Shown here in pieces: positions 33,934-42,996 of a stretch of DNA of 64,000 nucleotides. How positions within the stretch are numbered: position 1 is the stretch's first letter; every line of letters begins with the position of its first letter. Under the pieces are notes generated by a model, which saw nothing but the letters and a program-made list of their open reading frames with translations, was not told the origin of the DNA and searched no databases. The DNA comes from DATFXM01 sp035315885 (GTDB lineage Bacteria > Acidobacteriota > Blastocatellia > UBA7656), in NCBI GenBank assembly GCA_035315885.1, contig DATFXM010000061.1, forward strand, positions 8,371 through 72,370. Reading direction: 5' to 3'. Position numbers and translations under genes: made by a program.

Positions 33934-34818
33934 ATGTCAGAGAGCATCACAAGCATCTCATCAAATCGGAGCGAATCGAAGCGTCGATCGCTCGCGGATC
34001 TCTATTCGAACCGGAAACTCGCGCAGGGTTACCCGGGAATGGATCGCCTCGCGCTGGAGCACTTCTCCGCAACCCTCGAACTTCAGCCCGACGAGACCGT
34101 CAGAATCGACAGCCTTCTAGCAAGGTTGAACAGGTTGATTGACCTGCCGCAGCGCAGCAACGTCGCGGTGATCGGCTGTGGTCCAAAGCCTCAGACGATG
34201 CGGCTGCTGGCGCAACGGAACTACGAGGTTGTAGGTGTCGAGCCCGTTCCACTGTTCGTTCACGCGGCGCGCGAGTATTTGAAGAGCGAGGCGGTCGTTG
34301 AAGAAGGCTTTGCCGAAAACATTCCGCTGCCGGACGGCTCACAACGGCTGGTACTGTGCGACAGCGTGTTGGAACACGTAGTGTCGCCAGGGCGAAGCCT
34401 CGCCGAGATGCATCGAGTGCTCGCTCCGGGTGGGATCGCGTTCATCTCGACGACAAACCGACTCAGGTTCTCGATCTCAGGACGCAACGGCGAGTATGTA
34501 TATCGCTATTTCAATTGGCTCCCTCGACTGGTCAAAGAGTGTCTGGTGTTTCAACACCTGCACTACAAGCCAACGCTAGCCAACTACTCCCAATTCCCCG
34601 CCGTACACTGGTTCACTTATTCGCATCTGTGCACGCTTGGTCGAGAGGCTGGGTTCGCGCAGTTCTATTCGGTGATCGATCTGGTGGATGAGCAGGATGC
34701 CACGTTGCGCCGAAGCCCAATCAAACGACTGCTCGCACGAAAGCTGAAGTACAACCCGTGGCTGCGCGCGCTCGCGCTGACTCAACGAGGCGAGTCGATC
34801 GTAATGCTCAAGAAGTAA
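33934..34818 (+). CDS. Class I SAM-dependent methyltransferase
   Basis: A 294-residue cytoplasmic protein with a Rossmann methyltransferase core: VAVIGCGPKPQTMRLLAQRNYEVVG (motif I, about 75-95), an acidic residue after strand 2, LPDGSQRLVLCDSVLEHV (motif IV region) and MHRVLAPGGIAFIST. It resembles Methyltransf_11-type enzymes of polysaccharide clusters that cap or decorate sugars. The C-terminal half (YRYFNWLPRLVKECLVF) is specific and may hold the acceptor site. Confidence 0.88.
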   Translation: MSESITSISSNRSESKRRSLADLYSNRKLAQGYPGMDRLALEHFSATLELQPDETVRIDSLLARLNRLIDLPQRSNVAVIGCGPKPQTMRLLAQRNYEVVGVEPVPLFVHAAREYLKSEAVVEEGFAENIPLPDGSQRLVLCDSVLEHVVSPGRSLAEMHRVLAPGGIAFISTTNRLRFSISGRNGEYVYRYFNWLPRLVKECLVFQHLHYKPTLANYSQFPAVHWFTYSHLCTLGREAGFAQFYSVIDLVDEQDATLRRSPIKRLLARKLKYNPWLRALALTQRGESIVMLKK

Positions 34819-34837
34819 ATCGGAGTTTGAAGATCAG

Positions 34838-36820
34838 ATGTGTGGTATCGCAGGCCAAATCGATAACGGAACGTTCACCGCAGACGAGCGGCGCGCAGTG
34901 TTAAGCCGCATGTGCGGGGTGATCGAGCATCGCGGTCCGGACGACGAAGGCTTCTACATCGATGGGGGCGCCGCGCTTGGAATGCGAAGACTCGCGATCA
35001 TCGACCTGAACACCGGACATCAGCCGATCAGCAACGAAGACGGAACGGTTTGGATTGTATTCAACGGCGAGATCTACAACTACCGAGAGCTGCGGGCGGA
35101 GATGATCTCGCTCGGACACTCTTTCAGAACATTGAGCGACACTGAAGTAATAGTCCATCTCTACGAACAATACGGTGAGAGCTGTGTAACACGTTTGCGC
35201 GGGATGTTTGCATTTGCGATATGGGATCGGCGGAAGAGATCGCTGTTTGCGGCCCGAGACCGAGTCGGAATCAAACCGTTTCATTACGCTCAGACTCCGG
35301 CCGCGTTCATCTTCGGTTCGGAGATCAAGTCCGTGTTGCAGCACCCCGCGGTGGATCGGTCCGTCGATCCGCAGGCGGTCTCCGACTTTCTCTCGTTCGG
35401 CTACGTGCCTGATCCGAAGACCGCGTTCGCGGGCATCAACAAGCTGGAGCCCGGCCATACGCTGACGCTGAAAGACTCGGTGATCTCAATCCGCCGGTAC
35501 TGGGATTTCAACTATGACCAGAGCTCTCAAGTACGTCGAAGCGAGCGTGAATACGTCGAGCGGCTTCGCGAGCTGTTATCCGAATCCGTGCGATTGAGAC
35601 TTCTAAGCGACGTGCCTCTGGGAGCGTTTCTGTCGGGAGGCGTCGATTCAAGCACGGTAGTCGCGATGATGGCGCGGGAAATGGGTCAGCCGGTAAAGAC
35701 CTTCTCCATCGGGTTCAAAGAGTCGAGCTTTGACGAATTGGGCCAAGCTCGAATCGTGGCGCGGCATTTGAATACCGATCATCACGAATTCGTAGTCACG
35801 CCGAATGTGTGCGAGCTGGTTCGCGAAATCGTCTGGCATCACGACGAACCATTCGCAGATGTATCTAGCGTGCCCACCTACATCGTCTCGAAGATGGCAA
35901 GCGAGCACGTGACCGTTGTTCTTTCCGGAGACGGCGGCGACGAAGTATTCGGCGGCTACGACCGCTATCTCGTGGACATCGCTCGCCGGAAGTACGAACG
36001 CATACCCGCGGCGGTGAGACGAAATGTATTTGCGCGAGCCGGCCGGATGCTTCCGCGAGGAGCGTACGGCAAGAACTTTCTCTCGAACATCGCGCTCGAT
36101 TCACCAGACCGGTACATCGACAGCCTCTCTTACTTCAACCAGCCGAAAAAGCAGGACCTGCTTTCAGCGGACTTCAAGAGTTTGGTAGAAGGCTACGACG
36201 CAGAAGATCGATTCAAAGATCTTTTCATGCAGCCAAACATGGCCGACAGTCTGGATCGCATGATGTATCTGGATAGCAAGACCTATTTGGCCGGCGACAT
36301 CCTGACAAAAGTAGATCGAATGAGCATGGCGCACTCGCTTGAAGCGCGAGTGCCGCTGCTGGACCACCAGCTGATCGAATTTGCGCAGACGATACCGGCC
36401 GAGCTCAAGGTTCGCGGCAGAGTTCAAAAACATATTTTCAAAGAAGTCGCGCGCGGAATGATTCCAGACGCCATCATCGAACGCCCAAAGCAGGGTTTCG
36501 ATGTGCCCATTAAGAATTGGCTGAACAATGAGCTGCGCGTCATGTTCGACGAGGTCATCGGCGATCCGCGAACTCGCCAGCGCGGCTACTTTGATCAAGA
36601 AGCAGTTGGGAAGTTCATAGCGGAGCATCGTCGTGAGCGGCGTAACAATGCTCGTCACCTTTGGGGGCTGCTGGTGTTCGAGCTTTGGCATCGTGCGTTC
36701 ATCGATCGGAAACCTGAGGCTCGCTTCGAAGGAGCGAAGGCGCTACCGCTTGGCCGGCTTGCGGCATCATCAAAAACCGTTGCGAGCGGCTCATCGATTC
36801 CAAGTGTCCACGTCGGGTGA
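34838..36820 (+). CDS. asnB: Asparagine synthetase-type amidotransferase (glutamine-hydrolysing)
   Basis: A 660-residue two-domain enzyme. The N-terminal glutaminase begins MCGIAG with Cys2 as nucleophile and contains IEHRGPDDEG and FNGEIYNYRELR. The synthetase domain has the PP-loop LSGGVDSS and the VPLLDHQLIEFA segment. It matches the exosortase-A-type amidotransferase group found in exopolysaccharide loci, where it probably amidates a uronic acid or a substituent rather than free aspartate. The tail after about residue 625 is low complexity. It is 19 bp from the upstream methyltransferase. Confidence 0.92.
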   Translation: MCGIAGQIDNGTFTADERRAVLSRMCGVIEHRGPDDEGFYIDGGAALGMRRLAIIDLNTGHQPISNEDGTVWIVFNGEIYNYRELRAEMISLGHSFRTLSDTEVIVHLYEQYGESCVTRLRGMFAFAIWDRRKRSLFAARDRVGIKPFHYAQTPAAFIFGSEIKSVLQHPAVDRSVDPQAVSDFLSFGYVPDPKTAFAGINKLEPGHTLTLKDSVISIRRYWDFNYDQSSQVRRSEREYVERLRELLSESVRLRLLSDVPLGAFLSGGVDSSTVVAMMAREMGQPVKTFSIGFKESSFDELGQARIVARHLNTDHHEFVVTPNVCELVREIVWHHDEPFADVSSVPTYIVSKMASEHVTVVLSGDGGDEVFGGYDRYLVDIARRKYERIPAAVRRNVFARAGRMLPRGAYGKNFLSNIALDSPDRYIDSLSYFNQPKKQDLLSADFKSLVEGYDAEDRFKDLFMQPNMADSLDRMMYLDSKTYLAGDILTKVDRMSMAHSLEARVPLLDHQLIEFAQTIPAELKVRGRVQKHIFKEVARGMIPDAIIERPKQGFDVPIKNWLNNELRVMFDEVIGDPRTRQRGYFDQEAVGKFIAEHRRERRNNARHLWGLLVFELWHRAFIDRKPEARFEGAKALPLGRLAASSKTVASGSSIPSVHVG

Positions 36821-36827
36821 AAACAAA

Positions 36828-37706
36828 ATGTCAGAGGTAATAACTCCAAGACACGTTGCACTCCATTCTGCGGAAGTCGCATCAGGCGAGCGATTCGAGT
36901 TTGGAAAGAACTGGAAGCGTTTCCTCGAGGTGCTCAACGACGAACGAATAGCGAGGGCCGAACAATCGCTGAAATCAATGCTCGAGATCGATTCGTTGGC
37001 CGGGATGTCGTTCCTGGATATCGGCTCGGGAAGCGGGCTCTTTAGCCTTGCGGCGCGGCGGCTTGGAGCGCGAGTGTTTTCCTTCGACTACGACCCGGCC
37101 TCAGTTGCGTGTACCGCAGAGCTGAGGCGACGCTACTTCCCGGGCGATCGCGATTGGAAAGTCGAACAAGGCTCGGCGCTGGATCGCGATTATATGAAAT
37201 CTCTTGGTGAGTTTGATGTCGTGTATTCGTGGGGCGTCCTGCATCACACTGGAAGCATGTGGAGGGCGCTCGATTATGCGCGATTGCCCGTGTCCGACCA
37301 TGGCAAATTGTTTCTCGCGATTTACAACGATCTCGGCAGCCGCACTGCGCGTTGGAAGAAAATCAAGAAGACGTACAACAATCTTCCAAAGCCTCTCAGA
37401 CTTCCCTTCACACTGATCGTGATCGCACCAAGCGAGTTGAAGTCGCTGTTTCGTGCAATCTGTACGTTGCGCGTGGGAGAGTACTTGCGGAGCTGGACTC
37501 AGCCCGGGCCTCAACGAGGCATGAGTCACTGGCGCGACGTGGTGGATTGGGTTGGCGGTTATCCGTACGAAACAGCAGCGCCGGAGCAGATATTTGATCT
37601 TTATAGAAAGCACGGATTCTCTTTGTTGAAGCTGAAGTGCGGAGGCGCGGGAACCGGCTGCAACGAATTCGTGTTTATAAAGGATGGGGGACCAGTCTTG
37701 CGATGA
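36828..37706 (+). CDS. Class I SAM-dependent methyltransferase (second)
   Basis: I chose the ATG at 36828, seven bases after the amidotransferase stop and preceded by GGTGA, giving 292 residues; the open frame upstream lies inside the previous gene. Motif I is LDIGSGSGLFSLAARRLGA (about 65-83), followed by FSFDYDPASVACT and FDVVYSWGVLHHTGSM. It is of the Methyltransf_11/25 type and probably acts on a sugar or lipid-linked intermediate. It shares an ATGA overlap with the following glycosyltransferase. Confidence 0.87.
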   Translation: MSEVITPRHVALHSAEVASGERFEFGKNWKRFLEVLNDERIARAEQSLKSMLEIDSLAGMSFLDIGSGSGLFSLAARRLGARVFSFDYDPASVACTAELRRRYFPGDRDWKVEQGSALDRDYMKSLGEFDVVYSWGVLHHTGSMWRALDYARLPVSDHGKLFLAIYNDLGSRTARWKKIKKTYNNLPKPLRLPFTLIVIAPSELKSLFRAICTLRVGEYLRSWTQPGPQRGMSHWRDVVDWVGGYPYETAAPEQIFDLYRKHGFSLLKLKCGGAGTGCNEFVFIKDGGPVLR

Positions 37707-38932
37707 AGCTGAACGTCCTTCAACTGATCGGGAACTTTGAACAGGGCGGATCCGAGCGCCAGGCTGTTCAACTGGCCCGCTCTCTGGCTGAACGCGGGCA
37801 CTATCGGTTGCACATCGCTTGTCTAGACTCGAATGGGCCGCTTCGTCGTGAGGCAGAAGAAGCGCTTGCAGTCTCCAGCGCCGAACGCGGGCTTCCATCA
37901 AATACCAACCGCGAGATCGAGTCCTTTCCCCTGACAAGCTTCTATGACCTGCATGCGGTCCGGGAGATGCGGAAGTTTGTTCGTTTTCTGAAGCGCGAGC
38001 AGATCCACATTGTTCAAAGTCATGACTTCTACACGAATATCTTCGGAATGACTGGCGGATGGCTCGCTCGAGTTCCGATCAGAATCGCGGCAAAGCGTGA
38101 GACCGGCGAATGGCGATCTGATGCGCAGAAACGCGCGGAGCGATTGTCCTTCAAGCTGGCCAGCTCTATCGTCGTGAATTCCTCAGCCGTAGGCGAGCGA
38201 TTGATCAGCGAGGGCGTGACGTCAAGTCAGATCGTCAAGATCTATAACTCGGTAGACCGCTCGCGGGTCACAACCCCAGACGAGTTCAACCGCCGTGAAG
38301 CCATGGCGTCATTCGGTCTGCCACTATTGTCGCGAGCCAGACTTGTGACCATCGTTGCGAACATGAGGCATGAGGTTAAGGATCATCGGACCTTTCTCAA
38401 GGCAGCGAAGCTCGTGCTGGAATCAAATCGCGACGTGCGATTCCTCCTGGCAGGAGAAGGTCCGCTGGTAGAGACGTTGAAGGCGTTCGCCGGCGAACTC
38501 AATATACAGAACAACTGCCATTTTCTGGGGCGGTGCGACCACGTTAGCGAGCTTCTCTCAATCAGCGATGTATGCGTGCTGAGCTCGGTGAGCGAGGGGT
38601 TCTCAAACTCGATTCTGGAATACATGTCGGCGGGTCGTGCGGTGGTGGCGACTGATACCGGCGGTGCAGCGGAGGCGGTCATCGAGGGTCAAACGGGGTT
38701 TCTCGTTCCGGTAGGCGACTACGGCGGAATGAGCGGGCGAATTCTGTTTCTGCTGGACAATCCGACTATTGCTAAGACGATGGGGGAGTCGGGGCGGCGT
38801 TTAGTGGAGCAGCGTTTCTCTCCGCATCGACAGGTTGTCGAGACCGAGAGGTTGTACGATGGCCTTGCGCTAGGGCTTCGGAGAAATCGATTGGAGCTGA
38901 TAACCAATCGAAATCTCAAATCTCAAATTTGA
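37703..38932 (+). CDS. GT4 family glycosyltransferase
   Basis: The start ATG at 37703 overlaps the upstream stop (ATGA). The 409-residue protein has the GT-B fold: an N-terminal GNFEQGGSERQAVQLARSL loop, then the C-terminal donor site with LAGEGPLVETL, EGFSNSILEYMSAGR and the conserved Glu pair of GT4 enzymes (EGFS...E). It transfers a sugar to the lipid-linked exopolysaccharide unit. The last residues KSQI and the stop are encoded by an AAATCTC/AAATTTG heptamer array, so the C-terminus is probably trimmed or replaced by the repeat. Confidence 0.9.
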   Translation: MKLNVLQLIGNFEQGGSERQAVQLARSLAERGHYRLHIACLDSNGPLRREAEEALAVSSAERGLPSNTNREIESFPLTSFYDLHAVREMRKFVRFLKREQIHIVQSHDFYTNIFGMTGGWLARVPIRIAAKRETGEWRSDAQKRAERLSFKLASSIVVNSSAVGERLISEGVTSSQIVKIYNSVDRSRVTTPDEFNRREAMASFGLPLLSRARLVTIVANMRHEVKDHRTFLKAAKLVLESNRDVRFLLAGEGPLVETLKAFAGELNIQNNCHFLGRCDHVSELLSISDVCVLSSVSEGFSNSILEYMSAGRAVVATDTGGAAEAVIEGQTGFLVPVGDYGGMSGRILFLLDNPTIAKTMGESGRRLVEQRFSPHRQVVETERLYDGLALGLRRNRLELITNRNLKSQI

Positions 38933-39001
38933 AATTTGAAATCTGAAATTTGAAATTTGAAATCACAAATTTGAAATTTGAAATTTGAAATCTGAAATTT
39001 A
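38911..39001. repeat. Thirteen in-register heptamers (AAATTTG type)
   Basis: Units are AAATCTC x2, AAATTTG x2, AAATCTG, AAATTTG x2, AAATCAC, AAATTTG x3, AAATCTG, AAATTTA, exactly 91 bases with no slip. The glycosyltransferase stop lies in units 3-4, and the array ends three bases before the next ATG (39005), leaving no Shine-Dalgarno. Self-complementary AAATTT cores allow many alternative hairpins. Confidence 0.93.
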
Positions 39002-39004
39002 GCT

Positions 39005-41173
39005 ATGAAACAAGTACTGAGAAAGGGTCTGAAGCACATCGTAGTCGAAGAAGTGCCCGACCCAGTCGTTTCCGCTCACCACGTACTCGTTCGGCCCGCT
39101 TACTCATTGATAAGCAGCGGTACCGAGACCGCGAGCATTCATCAGAACGGACTCCTGCGTGAGGTCGTAGACAATCGATCTCACGTCTCCAGGATCCTCA
39201 CCGTCATGAAAGCAGCCGGACCTGTCAGAACCATTTCAGAAGTGAGAGCAAAGCTCAACGAATATGCAGTGCTTGGATATTCCGGTGCAGGTTTTGTCGC
39301 AGAAGTACATCCGTCGGTGACTGATTTGAAGATCGGAGATCGAGTCGCGTACGGAGGCGAAGGCACCGGACACGGAGAGACGATACTTGCTTCGAGAAAT
39401 CTCGTCGCAAACATTCCCGAAAACGTGCGAATGGAAGACGCGTGCTTCACTACCCTTGGAGCAATCGCATTGAATGCAGTCCGCACTTCAGGCATCGGCG
39501 TTGGCGACGTAGTTGCGGTAATCGGCCTCGGTCTGGTCGGGCAATTGATCGCACAGCTCGTGCGTCTCCAGGGCGGCGTAGTAGTCGCGGTTGACCTGAA
39601 ACAAGATCGCGTAGACAAAGCCCTCGAACTCGGGGCCGATCACGGATTCGCCGGAGACGAAGCCGTTGTAGAGCGCGTTGCGTCGATTACCGGCGGCCGC
39701 GGCGTTGACTGCGCCATCGTGGCAGCCGCATCAAAATCCTCCGCTCCCGCAGAGCTTGGCTTGCAAATCTGTCGAGACCGCGCTCGGATGGTGATAGTCG
39801 GCGCGCTCGAACTCAACCTGCCATGGGACCAGATGTACATGAAGGAGATCCAGCTCTTCATGTCTCGCGCGTACGGGCCGGGCAGTTACGACCAGCGGTA
39901 TGAAAAGGAAGCAATTGATTATCCCATCTCCTACGTCCGCTGGACTGAGAACCGCAACATGGATGAGTTCCTGCGTCTAGTCGATATTGGTCGCGTAAAA
40001 GTCGGGCCCCTTGTTAGCCACGAATTCGCACTCGAAGAAGCTGCCACCGCCTATCAGACGATTCTCGGCACGTCTTCGAGTCTTGCAGTCCTGCTCCGAT
40101 ACCCGCACCTAGACAATCAGCGGTCGATCAATCCTGGTCGCAAGATCGACCTGAGGCGCGCACCCACTCAAAGAGGAGAAATTGGAGTTGCTCTGGCCGG
40201 AGCGGGAAATCTCGCGCGTTGGGCTCACCTTCCCTCCTTGAGGCGGACGCCAAATGCCAGGCTCCACGCAGTGTGTTCAGCGAACGGTGCTCGAGCGCGA
40301 AACTACGGCGAGCGTTTTGGAGCCGCGTACTGCACGTCGGACTATCGCCAGGTACTCGACGATCCGGCTGTGGATCTGGTGATGATCACCAGCAGAAATA
40401 GTCAGCATGCGGCTCAGGCTCTGGATGCGCTCAGAGCCGGCAAACACGTGTTCGTAGAAAAGCCGATGGCTCTCACCGAGGAACAGTGTCGCGACTTGCA
40501 ACAGGAGGTGCGAGCCAGCGGGCGGCTCCTGACCGTTGGCTTCAATCGCAGATTTGCTCCGTACTACCGGACGATGAAGGAACAACTGTCGCGGCGCAGT
40601 GGTCCGGCATTGCTCAACGTTCGAATGAACACGCCCGGCATCTCCGGAAGCTACTGGATGGCCGATGAGTCCGAAGGCGGCGCAATTCTCGGGGAGGCGT
40701 GTCATTTCATCGACCTGATGTATTGGCTGCTCGATGAGGAGCCGGTAGAAGTGTCAGCATATTCGCTCCCGACGACTGGACTCGAACCAAGAGGCGAACA
40801 TAACATCGCTGCCTGCTTTCGTTTCGAGAACGGTTCGGTGGGAAATCTGACTTATGCAACAGTGGGCAGCGCGACCTCAGCCGGCGAGCGCGTAGAAGCG
40901 CTCGTAGAAGGGATTGGAGTCGTGGTGGAAGACTTCAAGCGCCTGACCATAAGCGGCCGCATACGCCGCGAGCATTCACGGTTCTGGCCCGAAAAGGGAT
41001 ACCGCGCCCAGGTTCAGTCCTTAGTCTCTGCCGTTCGTACTGGTGCGGGCTGCGAGACTACTGTTATCGACGGCACGCGAGCTACCGTTGGATGCATTCG
41101 AATGCTGGAGTCCGCGCGGTCCGGACAGCCACGCGCAATTGACGTCGACCGAGTACTCACGCTTAAAAAGTGA
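39005..41173 (+). CDS. Bi-domain oxidoreductase: zinc-type alcohol dehydrogenase fused to Gfo/Idh/MocA
   Basis: A 722-residue fusion. Residues 1-350 are a medium-chain dehydrogenase (EVPDPVVSAHHVLVRPAYSLISSGTE; cofactor loop VIGLGLVGQLIAQLV at about 180). Residues 385-722 are a Gfo/Idh/MocA enzyme (GVALAGAGNLARWAHLPSL for NAD binding; the EKP of GKHVFVEKPMAL as catalytic Lys region). Such fusions occur in exopolysaccharide and O-antigen clusters and probably oxidise or epimerise a nucleotide sugar in two steps. The ATG has only a repeat in front of it. The stop overlaps the next ATG (TGATG). Confidence 0.9.
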   Translation: MKQVLRKGLKHIVVEEVPDPVVSAHHVLVRPAYSLISSGTETASIHQNGLLREVVDNRSHVSRILTVMKAAGPVRTISEVRAKLNEYAVLGYSGAGFVAEVHPSVTDLKIGDRVAYGGEGTGHGETILASRNLVANIPENVRMEDACFTTLGAIALNAVRTSGIGVGDVVAVIGLGLVGQLIAQLVRLQGGVVVAVDLKQDRVDKALELGADHGFAGDEAVVERVASITGGRGVDCAIVAAASKSSAPAELGLQICRDRARMVIVGALELNLPWDQMYMKEIQLFMSRAYGPGSYDQRYEKEAIDYPISYVRWTENRNMDEFLRLVDIGRVKVGPLVSHEFALEEAATAYQTILGTSSSLAVLLRYPHLDNQRSINPGRKIDLRRAPTQRGEIGVALAGAGNLARWAHLPSLRRTPNARLHAVCSANGARARNYGERFGAAYCTSDYRQVLDDPAVDLVMITSRNSQHAAQALDALRAGKHVFVEKPMALTEEQCRDLQQEVRASGRLLTVGFNRRFAPYYRTMKEQLSRRSGPALLNVRMNTPGISGSYWMADESEGGAILGEACHFIDLMYWLLDEEPVEVSAYSLPTTGLEPRGEHNIAACFRFENGSVGNLTYATVGSATSAGERVEALVEGIGVVVEDFKRLTISGRIRREHSRFWPEKGYRAQVQSLVSAVRTGAGCETTVIDGTRATVGCIRMLESARSGQPRAIDVDRVLTLKK

Positions 41174-42213
41174 TGCGAGTTCTACAACTGGGGCCGTATC
41201 CACCGCCGCACGGTGGAATTCAGACCAACATCGTTCTGATCCGACGGTACCTTCTGGACCGCGAAATCCCATGCGCGGTGATCAACATAACACGCCATCG
41301 CAAGCCGAACGGCGATGACCTCTACTATCCGAAGAGTGCTGCCGGTCTGATTCGGCTCCTGTTGACGCTGGACTACGACATCATTCATTTGCATTTCGGC
41401 GGGATCATCACAAACCGGCTACTCACCCTTGCATTGATTTGTACGCTGATTCCGGGAAACAAAGTGGTGTTGACACTGCATTCCGGCGGGTATCCGGAAT
41501 CCGAGCAAGGCAGGAATGCCAATCCGAACACGCTTCAAGGATTTGTTTTTCGAAGACTCGACGCAATCATCGGAGTCAACGCCGCGGTCATCGAGGTCTT
41601 TCGAAAACTCCGCGTAAGAGAACAAAGACTAAGATTGATAGAGCCGCACGCGGCATCAGCAGTGAGGCCGTCGGATTCGATATCGCCGGAGATCAAGCGG
41701 TTTGTCGAAAGTCACCGGCCGCTGCTAACCACTGTAGGTCTGTTGGAGCCTGAGTACGATCTTTCCTTACAGGTCGGTGTGCTGGGGCGTGTGCTCGAGC
41801 AGCATGCCAATGCCGGGCTGTTGATCATCGGGTCCGGAAGCATCGCGGACCGGCTCGAACGCGAGATCGCTCGAGCCAGTTACAGCCACAACGTGATGCT
41901 TGCGGGAGACGTCCCGCATGCGGAAACGTTGAGAGCCATCGAAGAAAGTGATTTGTTTCTGCGTACGACGCTGTATGACGGAGATTCGCTTTCGGTGCGA
42001 GAGGCGTTGCACCTCGGGGTGCCGGTGATAGCCACCGACAACCGCATGCGGCCTTCAGGCGTGGTTTTGGTTCCGCGATCGGACGCCGAAGCGCTCAGGC
42101 TTGCGATCTGCGATCAGTTAAGCAGGCCAGCGACCCAGCGCACACACTTATGCGCCGACGAAGCGAACCTCGAGGCGATTCTTGGGCTTTACCGCGATCT
42201 GATCAGGGAATGA
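41173..42213 (+). CDS. GT4-like glycosyltransferase (second)
   Basis: The ATG at 41173 overlaps the upstream stop; the alternative GTG is three bases earlier. The 346-residue protein shows LQLGPYPPPHGGIQTNIVLI (acceptor-side loop), YDIIHLHFGG, LLIIGSGSIADRLER and the donor-site YDGDSLSVREALHLGVPVIATD, a GT-B pattern close to GT4. It is the last plus-strand gene of the exopolysaccharide locus and converges on the CPBP-like gene 11 bp away. Confidence 0.87.
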   Translation: MRVLQLGPYPPPHGGIQTNIVLIRRYLLDREIPCAVINITRHRKPNGDDLYYPKSAAGLIRLLLTLDYDIIHLHFGGIITNRLLTLALICTLIPGNKVVLTLHSGGYPESEQGRNANPNTLQGFVFRRLDAIIGVNAAVIEVFRKLRVREQRLRLIEPHAASAVRPSDSISPEIKRFVESHRPLLTTVGLLEPEYDLSLQVGVLGRVLEQHANAGLLIIGSGSIADRLEREIARASYSHNVMLAGDVPHAETLRAIEESDLFLRTTLYDGDSLSVREALHLGVPVIATDNRMRPSGVVLVPRSDAEALRLAICDQLSRPATQRTHLCADEANLEAILGLYRDLIRE

Positions 42214-42224
42214 TGAGATCGACT

Positions 42225-42899
42225 TCATTTTGTGAAGTAGTTGTAGCCCACCACCATATTCTTCAACAACCAGCCCGGCAGCGCGTTCGCGAGAAAAACG
42301 CTCGCCACGGTATGTGTCACTGCGTTCGCGAGCAGGTTGGGTTCACGGTCGTACTCCCGGGCCCAGATGTAAGCGCCGATCGCGCAGACTATCGTGAGTA
42401 CAGGGTTAGGCAGGTGCAGGATCGAAAAGAGTACGGCGGTAGCTACGACGTGGTTGTCGTTGCCAACGATTCTCTTCAAACGAGGCATCGCAAACCCGAA
42501 CAGCATGTATTGCTGCAGCAGAGCCCACGGCGGTACGGACAGCCACATCGAATAGAATTTTGATTCGAATCGCAGAGTGCCGAACGCGGCACCCGTTGCG
42601 ATAACGGCGATCAGAAAGATCAGAAATGGCAATAGAATATGGAAGAGGACTCTGGTGAAGTTATCGAATCTTATGCCGAGGTCTCGGGCACTCGCGCGGT
42701 CGCGGAGCTGGCAGACTAGCAGGAGTAGCAGAATCAAGAATGCGAGTCCCTGATAGGCGATGCGCGGGTCGGTGGTGAAGGGGACTACCCACTCGATTGT
42801 GATCACGAGGGTGATGAGGCAGAGCAGCTCGAGGGCTGGAGCTAGAGACTCTTGTCGATGGGTGTTGTTGCTGGGGCTCAATGCGGGTTGCGGCTTCAT
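42225..42899 (-). CDS. CPBP/CAAX-protease-like membrane protein with degenerate first motif
   Basis: A 224-residue membrane protein with about seven hydrophobic segments and the Abi/CPBP layout. The family's first motif EExxxR is replaced by QQYMLFG (in WALLQQYMLFGFAMPRL). The second motif FxxxH is kept (FSILHLPNP), and the third His is in AVTHTVASVF. Because the paired Glu are the catalytic residues in the glutamic protease model, this protein may be inactive or chemically different. CPBP-like proteins are recurrent in exopolysaccharide loci with unclear roles. The ATG directly follows a heptamer array with no Shine-Dalgarno. Confidence 0.78.
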   Translation of the reverse strand: MKPQPALSPSNNTHRQESLAPALELLCLITLVITIEWVVPFTTDPRIAYQGLAFLILLLLLVCQLRDRASARDLGIRFDNFTRVLFHILLPFLIFLIAVIATGAAFGTLRFESKFYSMWLSVPPWALLQQYMLFGFAMPRLKRIVGNDNHVVATAVLFSILHLPNPVLTIVCAIGAYIWAREYDREPNLLANAVTHTVASVFLANALPGWLLKNMVVGYNYFTK

Positions 42900-42903
42900 T
42901 TAG

Positions 42904-42959
42904 ATCTCGAATCTCAAATTTCAAATTTCAAATGTCAAAACGGAAATCTGAAATCTCAA
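42904..42959. repeat. Heptamer array (ATTTCAA/ATCTCAA type) upstream of CPBP gene
   Basis: Eight in-phase units: ATCTCGA, ATCTCAA, ATTTCAA x2, ATGTCAA, AACGGAA, ATCTGAA, ATCTCAA. It resembles the reverse complement of the 38911 array and ends five bases before the start codon of the minus-strand gene. Together the two arrays bracket the dehydrogenase, GT4 and CPBP genes. Confidence 0.85.
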
Positions 42960-42996
42960 ATTCTACTTAGCTGTAACCTGGATTCAACCCAAAGAC

